Shown one piece after another: positions 36,668 to 47,643 of a stretch of 64,000 nt of DNA. Numbering within the stretch: the first letter of the stretch is position 1; each line of letters starts with the position of its first letter. The notes below the pieces were generated by a model. It saw only the letters and a list, made by a program, of their open reading frames with translations, had not been told where the DNA came from and ran no database searches. The position numbers and the translations under genes are program-made. Source of the DNA: Helopsaltes ochotensis (taxonomy: Eukaryota; Chordata; Aves; Passeriformes; Locustellidae); assembly GCA_013400155.1 (NCBI GenBank), contig VXBM01000192.1, positions 68,584 to 132,583 of the forward strand, given 5' to 3'.

Positions 36668-38364
36668 GTAAGTATCAAAGAATATTTTCAGGAGGGGGAG
36701 AAGAGGCACTTTTAACATAATTGATGCTGGTTTTGTTTGTACATGTGTAGGCATATACAGAAAGAGGAAATGTTATTTTTCATAGCATAGGTGGAGTACT
36801 TAATTATGTGGAAACTTTAGGTTATGTTTAGAGGGCAGATTTAATACCTAATGCAATTAAAGAAGTAGAATCTATAGAGAGTACAAGATAATATTAGCAT
36901 AATTGGAGCACCTTTTCTCTTTGCTAAAATGATTACACAAGAAGAGCATCTGTGCCAAATCTAACATGCTCTTCATGACTGTAGTGCTACTTGGTTTTGG
37001 GGACAGTTTGAAGGAGTCTCTTTGTGTATGTCTGCCACATCATTCTGTGTACTGAGGACTAAACCTCAGTACGAAGCGTGCGCTTTTGTGCTTTCTGATA
37101 AATTGCAGTACAGCTATGGCTTTGGTGCTTTTGTTTTCACCTGTGGCTGCTTTAATACCCTGGGAATTCTGGCTTTATAGTATTAAAAATGAGCACAATA
37201 TAGAAAGCAGCTACAAGTATCAATGCATATTGTTCTTGGACTTTACAAGTGGCATCAAAATGCAGTCAGAATTCATTCATCCCACACGTGGAGCAAGAAA
37301 AAAGCAAGGTACACAAGTAACTCCTCTCCACTGATGGACAAGGTGAGCTAGGGGGAGGGATGGCAAGGCATGGAAAGTGGATACATGGAGGAAAGCCTTC
37401 TGGACTTAGCATACCTTTTGGTCCTCCTGTGGACTGATGAGATCTCTCAAATGTGGATGCAAATTTCCCATGTCACATCTTGCTATTGAGTGCAAATTAA
37501 GTCTTATGTGAGGGTGGCTAAAATAAATGGTTAGTAGGTGTATTAAACAGTCTTTAGGTTCCTTATCACATCTGTGGGAGACAGGCATACAAATGCTTTC
37601 TTTGGAATTAAAGTACATGCAGCTGATAGTCTTCAAAGTTTCATTTTGGTGGCTTGCTTTTTATTTTTCCCTTGGAAATGTAAAGCTATAATCAGCTGGA
37701 GTAGTAGGTCACAGGGTTTCATTTTCATGGAGGAGGAGAAGGGTGATAAAGACATTTTTTATTCCCAGAGAATTTTATGTTATCATGCAGCATGAATGGG
37801 AACTGGAGCTCATTTAGCCTTTCTCTGTAGGCTCTCAGAGCTCTACTTTAATGAAGAACATGTTAGAATTTATGGAAGTTTCATTACTAGATTTGTCAGG
37901 CAACATTTGTCTGTTGAGAAAAAGACAAACCTGCTTAAATTCTGGAGATTAAAAGGTCTGTCTCCTTACTCTAAGGTGACAGACCTTCGTGTCTGCAGCC
38001 TGCTTGAGGTAACAGACTCAGGCCTCACTTCTGAAATTAGGTATGGATTTCCTGCTGGCAGTGGGGAAACAGAACTGAGCTCTCTTACATAGGGATGTAT
38101 TGCCTGATGCATATTCTCTGTGTGGAGCTGCCTACCACAGAGTGCAGAACCCTTTAGTTTTAGCCTTCCTTGTCTTTTTTTCGCACTGCCAGAGATGTTT
38201 CCTGCTGCAACAGTGTAAGAAATGCAGCAACTTGAGGTCTCAGCCCTGTGGCAGGTGTCTCTTGCTCCCCTGGCTTTGGAGATGCCTCACAAACTAAACC
38301 CAGAGTATCAATTCTCAGGTGGCAGCCTGACAAGAAGTTTTGGGGTTTCACTCAGAGGGCCTTA

Positions 38365-38586
38365 TGGGCTGCTCAGGTTAGCAAGGACCACACAGGACAC
38401 TCGATGAGGAGAAGGACCTGAAAGAGGGCCTTTGTTTATTCTTTCTTTCTTAAGTAGACCGCAGGTCCATGCCAGGGATTGGATGAGAAGGTGAACACCT
38501 CTCATCTCCAATTGGCTCAGCTGACGGTTAGTCAGTACAATTTGCATCTAAAGGTATGTGATGTTTACAGTCCATTTCTTAAAACA
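38365..38586 (-). mobile_element. Probable solo LTR of an avian endogenous retrovirus
   Basis: Read on the minus strand, the segment has the order expected of an LTR: a U3-like part with two CCAAT boxes (38511-38515 and 38478-38482), a TTAAG-type core near 38450, a poly(A) signal AATAAA (38440-38435), and then a C/T-rich R/U5 containing TCGAGTGTCCTGTGTGG, similar to avian ERV U5 ends that I remember. A TG start fits at 38586 and a CA end at 38365. No gag, pol or env sequence flanks it. A direct repeat CCTTAT (38360-38365 and 38589-38594) may be the target duplication. Edges and family (ERVK-like) are uncertain. Confidence 0.5.
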
Positions 38587-38602
38587 AACCTTATCTTTAC
38601 AG

Positions 38603-38905
38603 ATACACCAGCGTGAGAATAGTGAAGCACTGCCTAAACATTGAGAATTTTGACTCCATTCTAAAAGCTAAGAAACGCATCAGAAGGCTGCAAAAATCAG
38701 GGCAACAGGGCCTGGTACAGCAAAAGTGTCCCAGGGTTAGCCCCAGTGCTCAAATCTTAGCCCCCAAAGCCAAAGGCGAAGTGTGCCCAAATATCAATGG
38801 GTACATTAGGATGCCCCAGTGGGTTGGAGGAACTGCAGTGGCTGATGAAATAGGTTCTGAAGGGTCACCTGCTAAAGAAAATCTCACCAATTTTTACCTT
38901 GCTTA
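38603..38905 (+). other. Open frame after a splice-acceptor-like site
   Basis: The product is not recognised. The frame begins right after CCTTATCTTTACAG (38589-38602) and stays open for about 100 codons to a TAG at 38903. About two-thirds of codons begin with a purine and nearly a third with G, which is mildly coding-like. The N-terminal third is basic (Lys and Arg rich, around residues 20-35). It sits directly beside the LTR but on the opposite strand, so it is not the retroviral body in the expected orientation. It could be a terminal exon, an old pseudogene or chance. Confidence 0.12.
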
Positions 38906-39893
38906 GAAAATAATGTATGTCAAAAATAAGATAAAGTCTTGTCTTTGCTCAGCAGCTGACATTTTGAAATGAGGTCTTTCATTCTCTTGGGGAGGAAAAG
39001 AAAGGTTTGCAGAGGAGTTGTGGAGAGATCTGCCTCTTAAGTGATGACTGTGGCAGAGTGCTGAGGCAGCTTGAACTCCTGAAGAAATTTAGGAGGCTAC
39101 GCTCAATGCAGGGGATATGAACACAACTTCCAGTAATTCGGCTCCTGTTGTGTCCCCTCTAGAACTGATACTGCATGAGAGGGTCAGGAAGATAGGACAT
39201 GCTGAAAGACTGAGGAACCCAAAAAAGGTGCACATTTTCCCACACGTAAAGTTCCAGAAGTTTGAAAAATTCTGTCGTGCTCCCCGTACAATTATGCCTC
39301 TACTCTCTGTGAGACATGTGGTATAGGATCCACAAAGTATTTGGGAACCTCCCACTAGAGACCCTTCTTTGAGCACACAGGATTAGGCCCGTAGGAGATT
39401 TCTGCACCATTTGGAAGATGACATTTGAGCTAAATGTACTGCATTTAGCCTCTGTTGAGACTGCAGGGTGTTCTTGCCCTGCGGTGCGATGATGTCTGCA
39501 GCAGCTAGGCTCTGCAGCTCTGCAGCCTGAGCCCACCAGCAAAACTGGGCACACCAGAGAATCCTCTGTACATCCTCCTAACATGATCACTGGGTTGGTA
39601 TGCTCAAGCCATCAGTTAAATTTAAATGTGTCAATCAGGAAAACTCTAGGAGTGTAGGATACAAGTGAGGGCAAACTTTATTAAAAACACGTAGGTTGGC
39701 TGTGGTTGGATCACTGGGGAAGCCTGTGGCTTGTCCACATTTAATGTTAAGTCAGGCTTAAAATCACATTAGTTAAAACAAGTTAGCTAACACATTTGCA
39801 GATGGAAACACTTTCCCTGTTCTGATGTGTCTAGAGGAAACAGTTTCTTGTCTGCAGTAATGAATAATGCTTTGCATTTGTTTGCTCATGCTA

Positions 39894-39916
39894 CTTATTC
39901 TTACAATAAGAATAAG
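39894..39916. repeat. Perfect 10-bp hairpin with a 3-base loop
   Basis: CTTATTCTTA (39894-39903) pairs exactly with TAAGAATAAG (39907-39916) around CAA. No function is evident. Confidence 0.85.
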
Positions 39917-40093
39917 CACCTGATAACTGTTATTACATCCCTGTGAGGTACTTGCACTCAGACATCCCTGTATTGATCAGGTTGACCATTGAAACAAAAC
40001 AAAACTGAAAGGAGAATATGGGTTATGTTTTCAGTGCACCTAAACCCTCGAATGGACTGATTGTACTTGTGTCCCTGTATAGGACATTGACTT

Positions 40094-40149
40094 AAGAGTT
40101 GGACTCGATGATCCTTGTGGGTCCCTCCCAACTCAGTATGTTCTCTGTG
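40094..40149 (+). mobile_element. CR1 LINE, short 3' tail (copy F)
   Basis: Only the last ~55 bases of a CR1 remain, with the diagnostic GAGTTGGACTCGATGATCCT and GGGTCCCTCCCAACTCAG words. The terminal repeat is degraded to GTATGTTCTCTGTG. The upstream sequence does not match CR1, so the insertion was extremely 5'-truncated. The degraded terminal repeat merges into a GT-rich edge. Confidence 0.8.
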
Positions 40150-42472
40150 TGTGAGTGTGGTGTGTGTGTATGAAAAAGACAAGGCTGGAGGAAAGAAAGA
40201 AGGTCCATTAGGAAAGTGGGGACCATCTCCTTTGGCAGCAGCACAGACATAGCAAGCATGAGCCTGGCCAGGTGCACCAGGTCTGCCCAGATGGCACCAG
40301 CCTCCTAAGCCTGATCCTCTGCTCAGCCTGGGGGACCATTCCCAGGAGGGAGCTGGTGTTAAAAAGGATGGCTGCAATCCTCTGCAGCTGCCATTTTTAT
40401 GGTATACTTTGAGGCAGCTGTTCTCAAGTTTGATCTCTGGGGTGATCAGTGCAGTTTGGCAGCACTGCAAAACATGGAGGGGCAGCAATTGGCAGTGCAG
40501 GGGGGCAGTAGTGGCTGTGGGACAGCAGAGTGAGGTTGTGGGTCAGCAGAGTGAGTTTCTGCAGCCAGCACTGCCCCAAAGGTAGTGTGTTCTCCAGTGG
40601 ATCCTATCCCTACTTCCGTCTCACTCTGTAATAAACAGTACAGACATTAGAGAAGTTATGTTGTCTAAGTCAAGAAATTAGTAGAGCTTTCCAATCAATT
40701 AAGCAAAGCATGTGTTAAACTACTTATCTGGGGGATTGAATTGCCTTTCTTAGCCTTTCTTTTTTAAAGGACTTGATATATATCTCTAGCACAAGTAAAA
40801 GAAATGCCTAGCAACTTGAAGCAAAAAGGCATTGGGAAGCTGGAAGCCAATAAGCATATATAAGAACTCTCACCAGTTTTAATTACCTCTACATCATACT
40901 GAGGAGAAATTTGGAGACACTTCCAAACTTTACGATTAAGTCCTATCTATTTCTTAATGCACTGGCTGCCTAGACAGGGGCACCTTTTTCTCATCTGATT
41001 TACACTCACAGTGTTTATGTAATTATCTTCAAGTGGTACACTGAAAATCTTACTTCCTAGAGAGTAGTTTTTTTGTTTTCAGGAATTTACTTCATGTGTT
41101 TTTTATTTCTATGTTTTCCCCTCCCCAGCTTCTTGATTTGTATGTTGGTAGGAAATGATTCATGTCCAGGTTACGTGGTTTATTAAGTGGGGAAACGCTG
41201 TGGTTTCAGGAGGCTAAGCTGACATTAAAAACAAGTACTGGAAATAAAAATGCGTGTCATACCAACTTACGTATGCAACATTCAAAGCTTAAAAACTAAA
41301 CCAGTGCATGCACAGAGTCAACATTTGGGTCAGCTGTTTCAGGGCTGATGTCTGCTGGAGCAAAACTGGGTTATTCTTGAGCTAGGCATTGTCTAGCTAC
41401 GTCTCCTCAGGGCCTCTGCCCCTCCAGCCAAGGTGCCAGGAAGATTTAGCAAGGGACTCAAAAAAGCCCAGGCTCTTCTATAAGCAGGAAAGTGGGGCAG
41501 GGCTGTGGTGGTGCAGGTGCTGCAGGCCAGGAGGGAGGCTCTGTGACTGATGTATGCAGAATCCCAAGATCCTGAAAGTTTTTTGTGTGTGGCAGCTTCT
41601 GGGCACTCAGCAGGATGCTGATAACCGGCTCTTCTGTTATATTGAAATATAAGTCGAACTGAGCTGCCCCTGAAGGTACCCTCTTAACTGCAGGCATAGA
41701 TTGTATGTTTGGAAGATGCTGTGATGACTGCTTCACCTTTTAAATGAGGCTGCTTATAAACCATTCATAATTTTTTTGGTATCTGTTAAAAGTAGTTTGC
41801 AGCATCTCCATAGCTCAGGGCAGTTGTGTTTCCATCTGTTCTGCCTGCTGTAAGTTGTCAGTTCTGGATTTGGCACTGTGGAGGAAAACTGACATACGAC
41901 AAAGAGGAAGCAGGACCCACATTGATTGACAGAATATTTTCTCAGTGGGAAAGTGCAGTGTACTCAGGCATAAAAAGGGATAATCCAAAAGATATTTATC
42001 TTTAGGGATCTAAATTATATTAGAAAGTATACAAACAAGGATCTGGTTTCTCTCTAGATGCCATGGGCTCTACACATTCTTATGCTATCCTTTAAGATAA
42101 ATCATTGCTACAGGAATGAATAAAAGTCTTTGCCGATAAATTCCCTGGGAATTCATTATAATTCTGTTTTGAGCCTTTGAGTGCATTCCTGGAAGCATCA
42201 CGTGTCACATTGCTCTTATGTGTAGTTGTGAAAATGTGGAATTTAAACACAGTTTGTCCAAGATAATTTGTTAGGCTGTTGTAACTGTACCATTGAACCA
42301 GTATCTGCTGGAAGGTGCCCAGTCCTTACTCAGGAGGAGTAAGTTTTACTTTTGTTTTTTTCTTCTGGTCCTTAGCTTAGGTAAACACTATATAAGGTAG
42401 GTAGGTATGTAGAGAAACCTTTGGGATGAAGTAGCAGATGGTCCAAAGCTATAAGGAAGTTTAATGGCTTAG

Positions 42473-42751
42473 TGCTTTACTGGGCTTCTGGAAGCTGTAA
42501 TGCCTGTACGTGGCAAAACAGATGGTGGCACTGTAAAAGTGACTGGCACTTCTGCATGCAAAGCTTGGGATATGGCATTTTTGCCTCTAAACTTCATCTT
42601 TGGATACATTGATGAACTTGCCATGGACTTACCAAGGGCACAAAGAAAATTATTCTGACTGGCAAATGGCGGTGTTATTGTTTGTGTCAATGCCATCCTG
42701 GCTCATGGAAAGCTCATTGAATTGCTGTTAAATTGCATTGTAGCGAAATAA
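42473..42751 (+). pseudogene. Coding-like frame with one in-frame stop, unidentified
   Basis: One frame runs from just after a TAG (42470-42472) to TAA (42749-42751), about 92 codons, with a single TGA at 42656-42658. An ATG lies at 42500. By hand count about 40% of the codons begin with G and about two-thirds with a purine, on both sides of the TGA, which is the classic bias of protein-coding DNA and stronger than elsewhere in the window. I do not recognise the product. The word ELAMDLPRA (residues 42-50 from the ATG) recalls an MA3-domain stretch of PDCD4 as I remember it, but the flanks do not align, so no name is given. No introns, poly(A) tail or partner exons are visible. It could be a decayed gene fragment, a domesticated transposon piece, or chance. 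Confidence 0.25.
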
Positions 42752-43617
42752 CTTTCATAAGGCTGGGGGGGATTTTCAGAACCATCGTAAAAAGTGGAAA
42801 TGTGAAAACTAAAATTATTGAGTCCGTTTAATATCCCTGAGAGGCCATACCCAGCCAGTGCACTCTGAGCTGACACAGATGGCACACTTCTCTCGTCTCA
42901 ATCATAGATTGAGAAAAGGACCTCTTAGAAACCATCTTTGTCTCTTCTTTCCCCCTGCCCCTGCCCTCAGTTGCTGTTGTAGTGTTTCATTGCCATAACT
43001 GCAAACAACTTGAACCTCAGCACTACCAGTCCTGCTAAACACTGAATCAATGTAGCTTCTGAGGGATTCAGAGAGTGGACACAATCAACCTCTGTCCTAG
43101 GTGATAAACAAAAGGGGTCCAATTGGTAGGATGAAGAGAAAGTTATGATGTCCAGGCTTACCTTTTTTGTGGTCATCTGCCCCTGGTCACCCTTCAGGGG
43201 TATTTGAAAAAGTGCCTGGGATTTATTTTGGTGTTTTAGTTGACTGGCAGACATTTATTTACCTCTGCTGGAGATCTTACACTCACTGAATGTTTATTCC
43301 TTGCCTTCTATCATATGGCTCTCTGCTTGGTCATGTTGTCCAGGCTGGCAGGTTTCCCCATGGGAAAAAGACAGTAAACTTGGTGTTCTCTTTCTGTCCA
43401 TCACCTTTGTTCTGAATCTCCTGGTGCTTGGGAGCTGTCTTCACCTGCTCCTAGGAAGGACACAGGCCTTTGCAGCACTGTCAACATGGAGGTCTGTCAC
43501 CTAAGAGTGCCACTCTCCCTCCAGCTGGACCTTTCACTCTGCTGACACCAGACTGGCTTTGCTACTCACTTTTGGGTTGTGGTTACATGTCCCACTGTGT
43601 CATTCCAGTGCACTCAC

Positions 43618-43681
43618 CTGGAACACTCACACAAAGCAAAGCCAGTAGTTTTCCACTGGGATTCAAGCTCCCAGTTCCATA
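43618..43681 (-). other. Exon-like segment (64 nt), uncertain
   Basis: On the minus strand a pyrimidine-rich tract of nearly 60 bases ends in CCACCTTAG (acceptor at 43683-43682), and a CAG|GTGAGTGC donor follows at 43617. Two of three frames are open through the 64 bases. It lies just outside the CR1 at 43752. As a pair the signals are among the strongest in the window, but there is no linked exon. Confidence 0.13.
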
Positions 43682-43751
43682 CTAAGGTGGATACAGGGGA
43701 TGCAAGGGTTGAAGGAAAGGTAGAGCAGATGAGAAGGAAGGGGACTGTGCC

Positions 43752-44286
43752 ACAACAGTGAGACATAGCCTGACCAGCAGGTTGAGGGGGTTGATTCTCT
43801 CCCTCTACTCCACTCTCATGAGACAACACCTGGAGTGTTGCATCCAGCTCTGGAAGCCCTGACATAAGCAGGATGTGGACATGGACCTGTTGAAGTGAGT
43901 CCAGAGGAGGGCCATGAAGGTGATCAGAAGGATGGAACACCTCTCCCATCAGGACAGGTTGAGAGAGTTGAGGGTGTTCAGACTGGAGAAGGCTCCTGGG
44001 AGACCTTATAGCACTTTCCTGTACCTGAAGGGAGCCCACAGGAAAGCTGGAGAGGGGCTTTTTACAAGGGCTTGTAGTGACAGGACAAGGGGCTAATGGC
44101 TTTAAACTGAAAAGGGCAGGTTCAGATTAAATACTAGGAAGAAATTCTTTACCCTGAGGTTGGTGAGGCATTGGAGTTGGGTGCCCAGAGAAGCTGTGGA
44201 TGCCCCATCCCTGGAACTGTTCAAGACCAGGCTGGATGGAGCTCTGAGCAACCTGGTGTAGTAGAAGGTGTGTTTTTAAAGGTCCA
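43752..44286 (+). mobile_element. CR1 LINE, 5'-truncated (copy C)
   Basis: About 535 bases of CR1 from CCAGCAGGTTGAGGG (43777) through GTCCAGAGGAGGGCCATGAA, TTCAGACTGGAGAAGGCTCC and TACTAGGAAGAAATTCTTTACC, to GAGCAACCTGGTGTAGTAGAAGG. After GAAGGTGTG (about 44271) the sequence jumps to TTTAAAGGTCC, skipping the bases usually present before the CR1 end, so the tail has an internal deletion and no terminal repeat. Its wording groups it with copies A and D. Confidence 0.95.
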
Positions 44287-44731
44287 GGAATTAATTTCAG
44301 AGAATGGAAATATCCATATTCATAAATAAAGCCCTAGCCTGAATTTCTGCCAGAATTTAATCAGAACCAAACCCATGTTTCTAAGATGAAATACCTTTAC
44401 AGCAGAGGAGGAAATACCATAATGTCCCGGTATTCACTGACTCATGACATTCTAGCTCAGCTTTGTATACTGAAAAAAACTGTGTGTTTGACATAGACTT
44501 AAATAAACATTTACCCTTTTGGTTCTCCATCCAAGTAGAGCCCAAGGCAGTACTTGAGACTTATCCATTCATAACTGTGAGAGGAATGTGGGGCCTTCCT
44601 TCAGAGTCATTCCAGCTTGATCAGCTGTGGTTTGTAGTGCTAGGAATAAAAAAGTCCTTTTTTTTTTCTTCTTTAACTTTCTTTCAGGTTTTTACCTCCC
44701 AAAATGTTTCTATCATTCTGGCGCCTTTTTT

Positions 44732-44754
44732 GGGGGGGACTGGGTTGGGTTGGG
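44732..44754 (+). repeat. Canonical G-quadruplex motif with TTGGG units
   Basis: Seven G, then ACT, then GGG three times separated by TT. This fits the G3+ with 1-7 base loop rule with four runs. It is followed by a T-rich tract with GGTTT units to about 44781. Four TTGGG-like units superficially resemble telomeric DNA (TTAGGG), but the repeat lacks the A and is not an interstitial telomere. Confidence 0.85.
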
Positions 44755-44921
44755 TTTTTTTGGTTTGGTTTGGTTTTTTTAGCTTAGTAATGTGAAAACC
44801 AAACTAATATCTCAGCTAGACATTAACTTGTGCATGAGCTTTTCTGTCACAATCCAAAGTGCAGCTTGGTCTTGATGATTTCAAATTCCTGAAGCATGAG
44901 AATTTCAGATTGAACTAAGTG

Positions 44922-44937
44922 CTTGCATATATGCAAG
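44922..44937. repeat. Perfect 16-base palindrome
   Basis: CTTGCATATATGCAAG reads the same on both strands with no loop. It contains an ATGCAA half-site in each orientation, resembling a POU or C/EBP dyad. The sequence alone does not show a function. Confidence 0.85.
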
Positions 44938-45520
44938 TCATATTTTGCCAAGAGGAAAGGAGATTTCCCTCAACAATGTATAGCTGAATATCTGAGTTTC
45001 TCAGGCTAAACCTCTGTAACTTCTAAATTAGAAACTTTGGCAAGTCGGAGGAGTTAGAGAGTGCTAGGCATACAGTGTGCTCCAGGGAAAACAACACTGT
45101 TTTATCCTAAGCTTTTGCTGTACTCTTAGAGAGCAAAGCTGGGGAAAGAAAGAGGCTTGTTTATGGCTGCACTAAGTAACACTGTTATCAGGGAACACTG
45201 TATTACCTACACAGAAGGTATTGCTGTGGATATTTAGGTTCCCTTGTAACGTTTGTTGATGCTTTCAGAATTTATTAAAGTTGTGATTCATTTCTGGAAA
45301 CAAATCTCTCATGTTTCTCACAGTTGTGCTAATTTCTGTATCTAATGTTTAAAGTCATCACCCCCATTGGCTTTGAGGGTAGATTTTACCGTCTTAGAAT
45401 ACCTTCCTGCATGCATATTTGTGCACAGAGTGCTCTACCAATTTTTAATCTGAAAGGATCAGATCCCTATTCTTTTTTTAGAGGTCTTTACTTCTGCTAA
45501 GAAGTTTGAAAATATGAAGG

Positions 45521-45538
45521 ACTGAAGTTAACTTCAGT
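45521..45538. repeat. Perfect 18-base palindrome
   Basis: ACTGAAGTTAACTTCAGT is fully self-complementary around GTTAAC, and a second GTTAAC overlaps its right edge (45536-45541). A small imperfect duplication, ACCAGAAGC, follows (near 45546-45566). GTTAAC dyads resemble HNF1-type sites, as an inference. Confidence 0.85.
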
Positions 45539-47643
45539 TAACTTTACCAGAAGCTTCACCAGAAGCATGAAACTTAGAACAGAGAAAGGTTAGAGAAAAT
45601 GAGGTGCTGCAGTATAGATTTCCCTTGGGTAAAAAAAGGTGTTTTAAACATAAATCAACATACTAATGCCTTTAAAGTGAGTAATTAAAAACCAGTTCAC
45701 TTCACATAACTCCTGCAACTGCAGGTTAGAAGTGAGTGTTAGAAGCAGAACAGAAAATACTTTATTTTTAAGAAATCCTAAAGAGACCTTTAACATTGTA
45801 TTGTAGAGCACTGGCAGATAAAACCCCGTAACTTAAACACTGACACATTAAATTAAGCTTTTAACAGTGGTTATTTTTCAGAAATCAGATGGTATTTAGA
45901 ATCCTGCAAAACAGAAAAAATACATTTTTGCATTGAAAAGGAAGGTGCAGATGCCTTATATTAATTTTTTTTCTGGCACAGTGAACTAGATGAGTTCAAT
46001 TTTTGGCTTGTGAAGTCACCTCTTTCCACTATTTGTTTCATTTCAGTCTTTTCATGTGGAAAAGACATACTAAATTTATAGTCTTCTACTCATTATATTT
46101 GCTTCTCAGGTTATGCTTTCCTACTAACCCTAGGTGCCCCCATATTCTTTTTCAAGTTGGATTAGCTTTTCCCTCAGCGTACCATTGAGAGAGGTACCGT
46201 CTCAGCTAATAAGCAAATCGCTCCATGAGCAGCCAAACTAACAATGCCTGCTTTCCAATGGATGCCTGGCTCTTGGCTGATTGACTTTTAACTGAATTAA
46301 GCTGCAGCTGCAATGTGTGTGCATCCCTTAGCAGGCTCTCCAGCCACAGTTGTTCCCCCATGAGGTTGTTCTGTTGTTTAGAAGTACATGGTTCAACTGA
46401 AGCTTTTCCATGAGGCAAGAACTCGGAAGGACTGCTGCTCTCTTTTCCTTCCTCTTTCCAGCTCTCCTGGCTGGTGTGGATTCACCACCGTCCCCTCTGC
46501 TTGGCCATTGTGTTACCTTGGAATTCTATTCTGCTGCCTCAGGTTCGGCTGAAAGTGCCCAGCAGGCTCCAAGCCCCTAGGGCAGCTGGAGAAGGAGGGA
46601 ATTTGTAGCATCACATCATCTTAGAGAACCAGGCTAAAAACTGAAGAAAAAACAAAACAAAACAAATTGGGTTGGGGAAATATTTGGAATAGTTCATGTT
46701 TGGATTTTTCTTCCTGAGAGTGAGTGCTTTATGGGACTTAAGCACTGTTTGCCAACCCAGTGGAGAAGCCAATGACATGACAGCAGGAACAGGAAGATGT
46801 CCATGTCTGCTCGATTCAAGGCTAGTTTACACCCCACTTACGTCTATGCCTTAGGCATCAGCATGGTTGCTCTCAGCCATTAGTCCTGAAGGTGTTTTTC
46901 TTATGAAGTACTAAATATACTCACCAGAGCAGAAGGAGTATTCGTCCTGCCAGTAGCAAGCTGGAAAGGGAGCAATGTGGATTCCTGCTCCAGTGAGCAT
47001 GTGCTTTATAGAAAAGTGGAACTGTTCCAGTACATAAGCAAATAAATAAATAGCATCCACCTCCTGTGTGCTCACAGCTATCCAGAGACAGGGGAGATGT
47101 GAACTTGGGTCATCTGATTTTCAAACGCATGTTTTGCTCGGGAGCGATTTAACCCTCCATCTCTTTTCATTCTGGAAGTGATGCCAAATTTCCCCCCTGA
47201 ATATGGCCTTTTGCTTAAGTATGCCACAAATAAAATTGCAAACTACATATTTGATCCTAAAATGGTACATGTACTTGCTGGAATTTCTCCACAGCCTCAG
47301 TCTCAGAGAAGAATGTATTTTTTATGCTCATATATATAAGCAAGCCAGAAAAGCCTCCTTGATTGTGGTGGGTTTTCTTCCTTTTAAAATCCTTTTGAAC
47401 CAATTTTGTACATTGTTATTATATACCATTTCAGTACACATTTTCCCCTGCTGTTTCGAGAAGAAAGAAATTTTTAAATGTTAGCATTAATGGCATTCAA
47501 GTTTTATAATGGTGCATGGTTAATACATTGCTGAACACGCCCTGGATTTCAGAAGTGATTTGCACAAGACTTTAGAAGTAGGCACTTCCTACAGAGGAAG
47601 AAAAATTGAATGTAGTGGTGCAGCAAATATGTAGCTATTAGGC

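Larger units (their letters stand above)
20907..38364. other. Long unique stretch, no gene or repeat family recognised
   Basis: About 17 kb with no recognised transposon, microsatellite or gene. It holds isolated exon-like segments (22973-23002 and 36600-36667 on plus, 31045-31143 on minus), a minus-strand open frame with coding-like codon texture (26318-26695) and octamer-containing sequence (36195-36310). Locally G+C-richer patches, such as 33905-34200, are open in several frames at once and look accidental. For a bird genome this is an ordinary intron or gene-desert texture. Confidence 0.5.
38587..40093. other. Unique sequence between the LTR and a CR1 tail
   Basis: Contains the open frame 38603-38905 described separately and a perfect 10-bp hairpin at 39894-39916. 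An open frame at 39300-39590 on the minus strand shows no recognisable domain. No repeat family is recognised between these. Confidence 0.5.
40150..43751. other. Unique sequence between CR1 copies
   Basis: Mostly unrecognised unique DNA. The noteworthy parts are the broken coding-like frame at 42473-42751 and the exon-like segment at 43618-43681. A minus-strand open frame at 39958-40488 is interrupted by the CR1 tail and is not a gene. Confidence 0.5.
44287..47643. other. Unique sequence between CR1 copies
   Basis: Contains the G-quadruplex motif (44732-44754), a 16-base palindrome (44922-44937) and an 18-base palindrome (45521-45538). Several strong splice acceptors (44686, 46109) lack donors. 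No gene or other repeat family is recognised. Confidence 0.5.

Noticed and set aside
44739..44755. Interstitial telomere
   Set aside because: The units are TTGGG, not TTAGGG, and only three are perfect.
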